The translations under genes were made by a program, and so were the position numbers. From positions 1-6,970 of the forward strand of contig CAIZGT010000477.1 in the NCBI GenBank assembly GCA_903932545.1: a stretch of 6,970 nt of DNA, in the 5' to 3' direction. The notes under the pieces are model-generated. The model did no database searches. It was not told where the DNA came from and was given only the letters and a program-made list of their open reading frames with translations. This document shows, in pieces, positions 1 through 5,775 of this stretch. The number at the start of each line of letters is the position of its first letter. The first letter of the stretch is position 1. Source of the DNA: an uncultured Rhodospirillales bacterium. Lineage in GTDB: Bacteria > Pseudomonadota > Alphaproteobacteria > Acetobacterales > Acetobacteraceae.

Positions 1-6
1 ACGGAT

Positions 7-759
7 TCAGAGATATTTTACCGACGCTTCACCCAGGGACGGATAAAACGCTCGGATCGCCGTTTTGTCCGCCACGGTGGACTTGCCGGTCCATGAGCCG
101 CAGGTGACGACTTGGCCCTTCTTCAGCCCACCGGCCCAGACTGCGCCAACATTTGCGGTCCATTGCACCAAGCGCACCATATCGCCGCCGGGATTGCCCA
201 TGTGCTTGGTGTGCAGCACGCCATTCACATATTGCTCGGCCACCTCGGCGTCGAAATCGATACCGTGCCAATCCGCGCGACCCGGCCCGACGATCAGCGC
301 GAAGTGGGATTGGCTGTCGGCCAAGACGCTGAACGGGTCCACCGCGTCGGAATCGACGTAGCGCGGATCGAGCAACTCAATCGTGGGGTGGGCGGTGGCC
401 ATCGCTGCGATGATTTCTTCGCTTGTGTAGGGCTCCGCACGGGGCGGCAGGTCGTGGCCGATGGTGAAGCTGACTTCGGTTTCGATCCAACGCTGGCGGT
501 TGGAGCCATCAAAGCTCGCCGGGCTGCTTACCACGTTGACACTTGGCAACGCGCCGCATTGCGGGTCAGCGGAGGGGTTGGCCGCCCCCACTTTCCAGCC
601 GCCGATGCCGGTGAAGCTTTCCGCCACGATCTGCTGGATGGCGTAAGCCTCGCCACGGTTGGCCGGGCGCAACGCCTCGGGCAGGCTGGCCAATTTGGCC
701 GCTGGATTGGCATGAGCAGCCAGCAACAATTCGCCGGCTTGGCGGGCTTTATCGGACAT
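7..759 (-). CDS. 2-keto-4-pentenoate hydratase family protein (MhpD-like)
   Basis: A complete 250-aa protein of the 2-keto-4-pentenoate hydratase / FAA-hydrolase-like fold. In characterised members a divalent metal supports addition of water to a 2-hydroxydienoate, usually late in meta-cleavage of aromatics; the enzymes are cytoplasmic. Visible hallmarks are GIGGWKVGA (residues 51-59, Lys56), the E-x-E pair Glu93/Glu95 in WIETEVSF, and Glu128 in PTIELLDPRY; these three acidic residues match the metal ligands of MhpD. The length fits the family (about 250-270 aa). The start at 759 is chosen because GGAGG lies 5 nt upstream; in-frame starts at 771 and 888 lack such a site and would add residues with no family character. 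It is transcribed away from ribF, and no aromatic-degradation genes are in view, so the substrate is unknown; a decarboxylase or related FAH-type activity is possible. Family confidence is high, substrate confidence low. Confidence 0.88.
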   Translation of the reverse strand: MSDKARQAGELLLAAHANPAAKLASLPEALRPANRGEAYAIQQIVAESFTGIGGWKVGAANPSADPQCGALPSVNVVSSPASFDGSNRQRWIETEVSFTIGHDLPPRAEPYTSEEIIAAMATAHPTIELLDPRYVDSDAVDPFSVLADSQSHFALIVGPGRADWHGIDFDAEVAEQYVNGVLHTKHMGNPGGDMVRLVQWTANVGAVWAGGLKKGQVVTCGSWTGKSTVADKTAIRAFYPSLGEASVKYL

Positions 760-764
760 CACTT

Positions 765-769
765 CCTCC
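765..769 (-). promoter_or_regulatory. Ribosome binding site of the hydratase gene
   Basis: On the minus strand this reads GGAGG and sits 5 nt before the ATG at 759. It decides the start in favour of 759 over the longer in-frame candidates at 771 and 888. Confidence 0.8.
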
Positions 770-782
770 ATCCTTTCTTGCG

Positions 783-811
783 GTGTAGGTCGAGAGCCTG
801 AACTTGTCCAA
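783..811 (-). promoter_or_regulatory. Candidate promoter for the hydratase gene
   Basis: On the minus strand, TTGGAC (806-811) and CTACAC (783-788) are separated by 17 nt. The second box in context (CCTACACC) resembles the alphaproteobacterial housekeeping -10 type GCTANAWC. It would give a short leader of roughly 17 nt containing the GGAGG site. This is pattern matching only; the -35 box is imperfect. Confidence 0.3.
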
Positions 812-830
812 CCAAGCGCGAAAGACCCAC

Positions 831-1769
831 ATGTTGCATACCGACTGGCGCGATCTTCCGGCTGAGGCCCGTGGCCTGGTGCTCGCACTTGGCAATTTTG
901 ACGGCGTGCATCGCGGCCATGTGCATCTCCTCCACGCGGCGCATGCGGCGCGGCCTGATGCCAAGCTCGGCGTGCTGACCTTTGAGCCGCATCCGCGCAG
1001 CCTGTTCCGGCCAGATGACCCGAATTTCCGGCTCTCTCCGTCCGCCCAACGTGCTGCCTTGCTGGCCGCGCAGGGGGTGGATCACGTGATTGAGGTGCCG
1101 TTCAACGCCGACTTCGCCGACCTTTCGGCTGAACAGTTTATCGACCTCGTGCTGCGCCAGTCGCTTGGCGCGGTGCATGTCGCCTGCGGCGCGGATTTCG
1201 CGTTCGGCCATCGTCGCGGCGGCAACGTGGCAATGCTCGAAGCGCGCTGCACGCAGGTCGGCATTGGCTTGTCTATCGTGCCGCAATTGATGGACGAATC
1301 TGGCCCGATCTCGTCCTCGCGCATCCGCCGCGCGCTGCAAGACGGCTACCCAGAACGCGCCGCCGCGTTGCTCGGCAGGCCGTGGTCGATTAGCGGCGTG
1401 GTGGCGCAGGGGGATCAGCGCGGTCGCACCATCGGCTTTCCCACTGCCAACATCGCGCTTGGCGGATATCTGGAGCCCGCGCGGGGCGTCTATGCGGTGT
1501 GGGCAAGCCTGCCGGATGGCCGAATTGTTCCAGCGGTGGCAAATCTGGGCCGTCGCCCGACGGTTGCAAACACGCTTGAGTCACGGCTTGAAGTGCATCT
1601 ATTTGATTTTGCTGGTGATCTTTACGGTCAAACGCTCGAAATCAGCCTGATCGCCTTTCTGCGCGCCGAGAAGAAATTCGCCGATTTTGCCACGCTGCAC
1701 CAGCAGATTATCGCTGACGCCGAACAGGCCCGGCACCTCCTCGCCGAGCCGCAGCAAGCCGCGCCTTGA
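831..1769 (+). CDS. ribF: Bifunctional riboflavin kinase / FAD synthetase
   Basis: A 312-aa cytoplasmic enzyme that phosphorylates riboflavin to FMN and then adenylylates FMN to FAD, using ATP for both steps. The N-terminal nucleotidylyltransferase domain shows GNFDGVHRGH (21-30), the HxGH-type nucleotide-binding motif, and ISSSRIR (160-166). The C-terminal flavokinase domain shows GRTIGFPTAN (198-207), NLGRRPTV (238-245) and LEVHLFDF (253-260), where Glu254 aligns with the catalytic base of the family; a helical end with D296 and A300 follows. The length is normal for bacterial RibF. The ATG at 831 is preferred because homologues begin close to the WRDLPAEARG segment; a TTG at 804 would add nine residues without a clear ribosome site. 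ileS follows after 32 nt, so co-transcription is likely. I see no FMN riboswitch, and the 71-bp upstream gap is too short for a full one. Confidence 0.96.
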   Translation: MLHTDWRDLPAEARGLVLALGNFDGVHRGHVHLLHAAHAARPDAKLGVLTFEPHPRSLFRPDDPNFRLSPSAQRAALLAAQGVDHVIEVPFNADFADLSAEQFIDLVLRQSLGAVHVACGADFAFGHRRGGNVAMLEARCTQVGIGLSIVPQLMDESGPISSSRIRRALQDGYPERAAALLGRPWSISGVVAQGDQRGRTIGFPTANIALGGYLEPARGVYAVWASLPDGRIVPAVANLGRRPTVANTLESRLEVHLFDFAGDLYGQTLEISLIAFLRAEKKFADFATLHQQIIADAEQARHLLAEPQQAAP

Positions 1770-1801
1770 CCGGGTGCCAGCCCACTTCGCATAACCGCGC
1801 C

Positions 1802-4558
1802 ATGACCGACACAACGACCGCCCCCGACTACCGCAGCACCGTGTTTCTGCCCGCAACGGAGTTCCCGATGCGTGGAGATCTGCCGACCAAAGAGCCGCAG
1901 ATCATTGAGCGGTGGAAGCGCATCGGGCTGTGGGAGAAGCTGCGCAACAAGCAGGCAACCTCGCCGTTCATGCTGCATGACGGCCCCCCCTACGCCAACG
2001 GCAACATGCATATCGGCCACGCGCTGAACAAGATCCTCAAGGATGTGGTCAACCGCTCGCGCCAGATGAGTGGGCAGGATGCGCATTATATCCCAGGTTG
2101 GGACTGCCACGGTCTGCCGATTGAGTGGAAGATCGAAGAGCAATACCGCAAGGAAGGCCGCAACAAGGACGCGGTGCCGGTGCTGCAATTTCGCGCCGAA
2201 TGCCGCGCCTATGCCGCCGAGTGGCTGCGCATTCAGGCGGAAGAATTCGCCCGCCTCGGCGTTGAAGGCGATTGGGCGGGCCGTTACGCGACGATGGATT
2301 TTTCATCTGAGGCCGCGATCGCAGGCGAAATCGGCAAGTTCCTGATGAATGGCGAACTCTACCGGGGCCTGCGCCCGGTGATGTGGTCGCCGGTCGAGAA
2401 AACCGCGCTGGCCGAAGCCGAGATCGAGTATCACGACCACACTTCCACCACGATCATGGTCGCCTTCCCGGTGGTGTCCTCGCCGGTGCCGGAACTGGCT
2501 GGCACCAAGTTGGTGATCTGGACCACCACGCCGTGGACGATGCCCGCCAACCGCGCGATCGCCGCAGGGGCGGAGATTGCGTATGTGGCGGTTCAGGCCA
2601 CCGAACTCGCTGAGGGCGCGATGGCGAAGCTGGGCGAGATTTTCATCGTCGCTGAGGCGCTGCTCGAAAGTTTCGCAGCGTCCGCCAAAATCGTCGGCCA
2701 TGAAATCCGCCACCGCCTGACCGGCGCGGAATTGCTCGGCACCATCGCGGCGCACCCGTTGCGTGAGCGCGGCTATGAGCATGATGTGCCGGTGTTGAAC
2801 GCCGAATTCGTGACCACTGAAGCCGGCACTGGCCTTGTGCATATCGCGCCCAGCCACGGCGAGGACGATTTTATTCTTGGCCGCGCGCATGGTTTGGAAG
2901 TGCCCGAGACTGTGGCCGATGACGGCACGCTGACCAACCGCGCGCCGGGCTTTGAGGGCGTTCATGTCTATAAAGCCGCCAACCCGGTATGTGAGGCGTT
3001 GACTGAGACTGGTTCGCTGCTGATGCGCGGTGTGCTCAAGCACTCCTACCCACATTCCTGGCGCTCGAAGGCGCCCTTGATCTACCGCGCCACGCCGCAA
3101 TGGTTCATCCGCATGGACGGCGATGGCCAAATCCGCGCCAAGGCGCTCGAAGCCATCGCGCAAACCCAGTTCGTCCCTGACCAGGGTCGCAATCGCATCG
3201 GCGCGATGATCGCCTCCCGTCCCGATTGGTGTATCTCGCGTCAGCGCGCCTGGGGCGTGCCGATTGCGGTGTTTGTGGAAAAAGCCACCGGCATTCCGCT
3301 GCGTGATCAGGCGGTGATGGACCGCATCACCGAAGCATTCCGCGCGGAAGGGGCTGACGCTTGGTATTCCTCCCCGGCCGCCCGGTTCCTGGGCAATGAC
3401 TACAACCCTGCCGATTACGAGCAGGTGATGGACATTGTGGACGTGTGGTTCGAGTCCGGCTCCACACACGCCTTCACGCTCGAAGCGCGCGGACTGCCGT
3501 GGCCGGCGGATTTGTATCTCGAAGGCTCTGATCAGCATCGCGGCTGGTTCCATTCCTCGCTGCTCGAATCGGTTGGCACGCGCGGCCGTGCACCGTTCAA
3601 GGCCATTCTCACCCACGGCTTCGTGCTCGACGAGCAGGGCCGTAAGATGAGCAAGTCGCTCGGCAACGTGACCGCACCGCAGGAAGTGACAGACAAATAC
3701 GGTGCGGACATTCTGCGCCTTTGGGTGATGAACTCGGATAGCTCTGACGATTTACGCATTGGTGCGGAAATTCTGAAGCAACAGGCCGAACTCTACCGTC
3801 GCATCCGCAACACGCTGCGTTGGATTCTGGGCAGCCTTGATGGCTTCACCGAGGCCGAGCGGGTGCCGGTGGATGAGATGCCGGAGTTGGAGCGCTACAT
3901 GCTCCACCGCCTCTCCGAACTCGACGCGCAGTATCGCCATGCGGTGCAGAGCTATGAATGGACCGGCGTGATCCCGGCGCTGCATGTGTTCTGTGGCAAC
4001 GACCTGTCGGCGTTCTATTTCGACGTCCGCAAGGATGCGATCTATTGCGATGCGGCGGACAGCCTGCGTCGGCGTGCCGCGCGCACGGTGCTGGATCATC
4101 TGCACCGCTGCCTGTGCGCGTGGTTCGCGCCGACGCTGGTGTTCACCGCTGATGAAGCTTGGGTTGCGCGGTTTGGTGAGGACACCAGCGTGCATCTGGA
4201 AGAATTCCCAGTGCTGCCTGCGAGCTGGAATGATCCGGCTTTGGGTGCGAAGTGGGACGCGATCCGTGAGGCGCGCAAGGAGCTCACCGGGGCGATTGAG
4301 GTGATGCGGCGCGATAAAACGGTGAAATCTTCGCTCGAAGCCGGCGTGGTTGTCACCAAGGCTGATCTCAACCTGCTGCCCGGCGATGCTTGGGCCGAAC
4401 TGGCGATCACCTCGTCGTTCCGTGCGGGTGACGCGCATGCCGCGTTCATCGCTGAGGGTGCCAAATGCGAACGCTGCTGGCGCATTCTGCCCGAAGTCGG
4501 CAGATCCGCTGGCCATCCCGGCTTGTGCCTGCGCTGTGAAGCCGTGGTTGCGGCATGA
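1802..4558 (+). CDS. ileS: Isoleucine--tRNA ligase (IleRS)
   Basis: A 918-aa class I aminoacyl-tRNA synthetase that charges tRNA-Ile and hydrolyses mischarged valine. In order: the HIGH motif (70-73) inside GPPYANGNMHIGH; GWDCHGLPIEW (99-109); the CP1 editing domain with TTTPWTMPAN (241-250) and GTGLVHIAPSHGEDDF (342-357), where His347 and Asp356 correspond to the editing residues His333 and Asp342 of E. coli; DVWFESGS and DQHRGWF; KMSKS (615-619); an anticodon-binding helical region; and a C-terminal zinc site with C889, C892, C909 and C912. The length is close to the usual 930-940. It is the bacterial type that ends in a zinc finger. The ATG at 1802 has no clear Shine-Dalgarno sequence; a TTG at 1766 overlapping the ribF stop would add 12 residues. 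The stop overlaps the lspA start by 4 nt. No frameshift or missing catalytic motif was seen. Confidence 0.97.
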   Translation: MTDTTTAPDYRSTVFLPATEFPMRGDLPTKEPQIIERWKRIGLWEKLRNKQATSPFMLHDGPPYANGNMHIGHALNKILKDVVNRSRQMSGQDAHYIPGWDCHGLPIEWKIEEQYRKEGRNKDAVPVLQFRAECRAYAAEWLRIQAEEFARLGVEGDWAGRYATMDFSSEAAIAGEIGKFLMNGELYRGLRPVMWSPVEKTALAEAEIEYHDHTSTTIMVAFPVVSSPVPELAGTKLVIWTTTPWTMPANRAIAAGAEIAYVAVQATELAEGAMAKLGEIFIVAEALLESFAASAKIVGHEIRHRLTGAELLGTIAAHPLRERGYEHDVPVLNAEFVTTEAGTGLVHIAPSHGEDDFILGRAHGLEVPETVADDGTLTNRAPGFEGVHVYKAANPVCEALTETGSLLMRGVLKHSYPHSWRSKAPLIYRATPQWFIRMDGDGQIRAKALEAIAQTQFVPDQGRNRIGAMIASRPDWCISRQRAWGVPIAVFVEKATGIPLRDQAVMDRITEAFRAEGADAWYSSPAARFLGNDYNPADYEQVMDIVDVWFESGSTHAFTLEARGLPWPADLYLEGSDQHRGWFHSSLLESVGTRGRAPFKAILTHGFVLDEQGRKMSKSLGNVTAPQEVTDKYGADILRLWVMNSDSSDDLRIGAEILKQQAELYRRIRNTLRWILGSLDGFTEAERVPVDEMPELERYMLHRLSELDAQYRHAVQSYEWTGVIPALHVFCGNDLSAFYFDVRKDAIYCDAADSLRRRAARTVLDHLHRCLCAWFAPTLVFTADEAWVARFGEDTSVHLEEFPVLPASWNDPALGAKWDAIREARKELTGAIEVMRRDKTVKSSLEAGVVVTKADLNLLPGDAWAELAITSSFRAGDAHAAFIAEGAKCERCWRILPEVGRSAGHPGLCLRCEAVVAA

Positions 4559-5067
4559 TCCAGCGCAGAATGCTGTTTGGCCTGATCGCCGCCGCCGTGG
4601 TTCTCGCGGCGGATCAGGGCAGCAAGGCGTGGATGCTAAACGTGTTTGACCTGCCACATCAGGGCGCGGTGCCGGTGTTGCCGTTCCTTGATTTGGTGAT
4701 GGTGTGGAATCGCGGTGTTACCTTTGGCCTGTTCAACGGTATGGGGGCGATTGGGCCGATCATTCTCACTGGCGTTGCCGCTTTGGTGGTGGTGGCGCTG
4801 CTGCTCTGGCTGCGCAAAGCCGAGAATATTGTGATTGCCATCGCGCTGGGCAGCATCGCCGGAGGGGCAATTGGCAACGTGATTGACCGACTGCGCTATG
4901 GTGCGGTGGTGGATTTTCTGCATGCCCATGCGTTGGGGCTTAACTTCCCTTATGTGTTCAACGTCGGTGATTCTGCGATCTGCTGCGGCGTCGCCGCTCT
5001 GCTGCTCGACTCTCTGCGCCCGCATCGCTTGCCCGCGCCGCAAGGTGGCGCTAAGGAACCGTCATGA
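4555..5067 (+). CDS. lspA: Lipoprotein signal peptidase (signal peptidase II)
   Basis: A 170-aa inner-membrane aspartyl protease that removes the signal peptide of diacylglyceryl-prolipoproteins just before the lipidated cysteine. Family motifs: DQGSK (20-24), WNRGVTFGLF (51-60), GNVIDRLRYGAVVDF (107-121) and FNVGDSAI (135-142). The catalytic aspartates, by analogy to Pseudomonas LspA, are Asp120 (in VVDF) and Asp139 (in NVGDS). Four hydrophobic stretches at about 6-19, 64-86, 91-110 and 131-151 fit the four-helix topology. The residue before Asp139 is Gly, where most members have Ala (NxADS). The start overlaps the ileS stop as ATGA, and the end overlaps the next start in the same way, so translation is probably coupled on both sides; there is no strong ribosome site of its own. 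The next gene encodes a predicted lipoprotein, a likely substrate. Confidence 0.95.
   Translation: MIQRRMLFGLIAAAVVLAADQGSKAWMLNVFDLPHQGAVPVLPFLDLVMVWNRGVTFGLFNGMGAIGPIILTGVAALVVVALLLWLRKAENIVIAIALGSIAGGAIGNVIDRLRYGAVVDFLHAHALGLNFPYVFNVGDSAICCGVAALLLDSLRPHRLPAPQGGAKEPS
5052..5057 (+). promoter_or_regulatory. Ribosome binding site of the bamF-like gene
   Basis: TAAGGA lies inside the end of lspA, 6 nt before the ATG at 5064. The overlapping gene therefore has its own good ribosome site as well as possible coupling to lspA termination. Confidence 0.7.
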
Positions 5068-5657
5068 CACAGCGCACCCTCACTGCCCGCAGCCTTGCTG
5101 CCCGTTCGGTTCCCGCAACCCTGCTTGGTGCCGCTCTGCTGGCGCTCGCCGGATGCGGCGGGGCGGGCGATGATCTCTCCCGCGATATCGGCCTTACCCG
5201 TGAGGCTCCGGACGAGTTCACCGTCACCACCCGCGCGCCGCTGTCGATGCCACCTGATTTTAAGATTGTGCCGCCCACGCCTGGCGCCCCGCGCCCGCAA
5301 GAGCGCACAACGCGTGACGCGGCTGAGCTGGCATTGTCACCGCAGGGTGTGGCCGCAACCGCCCCCACGAACCGCACGCCGGGCGAGCAGGCGTTGCTGG
5401 GGGTTGCTGGTCCGTCTGCTGACCCGACCATCCGCAACGACATCAACCAACAGGCCGCGCAGGATGCCTCCAAGCGCGGCTTCACCGATCGTTTGATGTT
5501 CTGGAAGTCTAAGCCTGAGGCAGGCGTGGTGGTGGATCCGCAGCGTGAATCACAGCGCCTGCGCCAGAACGATGCACTTGGCCAGACGCCGACGGCTGGT
5601 GACACGCCAATCATTCAGCCGAAGTCAAGCGGCAGCTTGCTCGATCGCCTCTTCTGA
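5064..5657 (+). CDS. bamF: DUF3035 lipoprotein, BamF-like outer-membrane assembly subunit
   Basis: A 197-aa predicted outer-membrane lipoprotein. The N-terminus carries arginines (R4, R9, R14), a hydrophobic core at about 18-29 and a lipobox LAGC with Cys31 as the lipidation site. Gly at +2, rather than Asp, is compatible with export to the outer membrane. The mature part shows the DUF3035 pattern: REAPDEFTV (46-54), RAPLSMPPDF (57-66), a proline-rich and probably disordered middle (70-105), then FTDRLMFWKSKPEAGVVVD (140-158), ESQRLRQNDALG (162-173) and a C-terminal LLDRLF. Alphaproteobacterial members are annotated as BamF, a subunit of the beta-barrel assembly machinery known from Caulobacter. 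The gene overlaps lspA by 4 nt (ATGA) and has a TAAGGA site at 5052-5057. Family membership rests on recalled motif similarity, and the BAM role in this organism is inferred. The symbol bamF follows the family annotation. Confidence 0.85.
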   Translation: MTQRTLTARSLAARSVPATLLGAALLALAGCGGAGDDLSRDIGLTREAPDEFTVTTRAPLSMPPDFKIVPPTPGAPRPQERTTRDAAELALSPQGVAATAPTNRTPGEQALLGVAGPSADPTIRNDINQQAAQDASKRGFTDRLMFWKSKPEAGVVVDPQRESQRLRQNDALGQTPTAGDTPIIQPKSSGSLLDRLF

Positions 5658-5658
5658 C

Positions 5659-5671
5659 GCCCCTCGCGGGC
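5659..5671 (+). terminator. Weak terminator-like hairpin after the bamF-like gene
   Basis: GCCC and GGGC can pair around a 5-nt loop, starting 2 nt after the bamF stop. The stem is only 4 bp and no T-run follows, so it is not a classical intrinsic terminator; Rho-dependent termination is equally possible. Confidence 0.15.
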
Positions 5672-5702
5672 ATGTGTAGAGACGTGAGCAGTTCGCACTT
5701 GG

Positions 5703-5714
5703 GCAACTCGTTGC
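5703..5714. repeat. Short inverted repeat upstream of pgi (first)
   Basis: GCAAC, a 2-nt gap, then GTTGC form a perfect 5-bp dyad about 60 bp before the pgi start. It lies inside a TTGGG-N7-TTGCA unit (5699-5715) that resembles the second dyad at 5735-5750. It could be an operator half-site or chance. Confidence 0.3.
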
Positions 5715-5737
5715 ATGGCGTTAACTCTTGCGTATTG

Positions 5738-5752
5738 GGTGCATATTGCACC
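5738..5752. repeat. Inverted repeat GGTGCA-TAT-TGCACC upstream of pgi
   Basis: A perfect 6-bp dyad with a 3-nt centre ends 23 nt before the pgi ATG. Its position, close to where the start of transcription or the leader should be, suits a repressor operator or a leader hairpin. No regulator is encoded nearby, and the arms are short enough that chance cannot be excluded. Confidence 0.4.
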
Positions 5753-5764
5753 GCCTATCCAGCC

Positions 5765-5768
5765 GGAG
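5765..5768 (+). promoter_or_regulatory. Ribosome binding site of pgi
   Basis: GGAG lies 7 nt before the ATG at 5776. It supports this start over an in-frame TTG at 5746, which has no such site. Confidence 0.65.
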
Positions 5769-5775
5769 TGCTCCG

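Larger units (their letters stand above)
760..830. other. Divergent intergenic region between hydratase and ribF
   Basis: This 71-bp gap separates the start codons of two divergent genes, so it should hold promoters for both. For the minus strand a candidate can be seen (783-811). For ribF I find no good -35/-10 pair; only a weak GAAAG (820-824) sits 6 nt before the ATG. No strong operator-like palindrome was noticed. Confidence 0.5.
5658..5775. other. Intergenic region between bamF-like gene and pgi
   Basis: This 118-bp gap is noticeably more A/T-rich in its middle (about 5695-5760) than the flanking genes and probably holds the end of the ribF–bamF transcript and the pgi promoter. A weak promoter match, TTGGGC (5699-5704) with 17 nt to TAACTC (5722-5727), can be drawn but is not convincing. 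It contains a small GC hairpin just after the bamF stop and two short inverted repeats listed separately. No small gene with a ribosome site was recognised. Confidence 0.5.

Noticed and set aside
112..801. 229-aa plus-strand open frame opposite the hydratase gene
   Set aside because: It mirrors the hydratase codons, has no ribosome site or recognisable motif, and the opposite strand has clear catalytic residues and GGAGG.
804..830. Upstream TTG start for ribF adding nine residues
   Set aside because: No clear ribosome site precedes it, and family members start close to the ATG at 831.
1770..1801. T-box or attenuator before ileS
   Set aside because: Only 32 nt separate ribF and ileS, too short for a T-box, and no specifier or terminator structure is visible.
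1984..1990. Run of seven C in ileS as a possible slippage or frameshift site
   Set aside because: It encodes the invariant GPPYANG segment and the frame continues correctly on both sides, so there is no sign of a frameshift or phase variation.
2303..3616. 437-aa minus-strand open frame inside ileS
   Set aside because: Long antisense frames are common opposite GC-rich genes. Its composition is Arg/His/Gly-rich with no family motif, and ileS is intact over the same bases.
3752..4657. 301-aa minus-strand open frame across the ileS 3' end and lspA start
   Set aside because: It spans the ends of two certain genes on the other strand and shows no domain or ribosome site.
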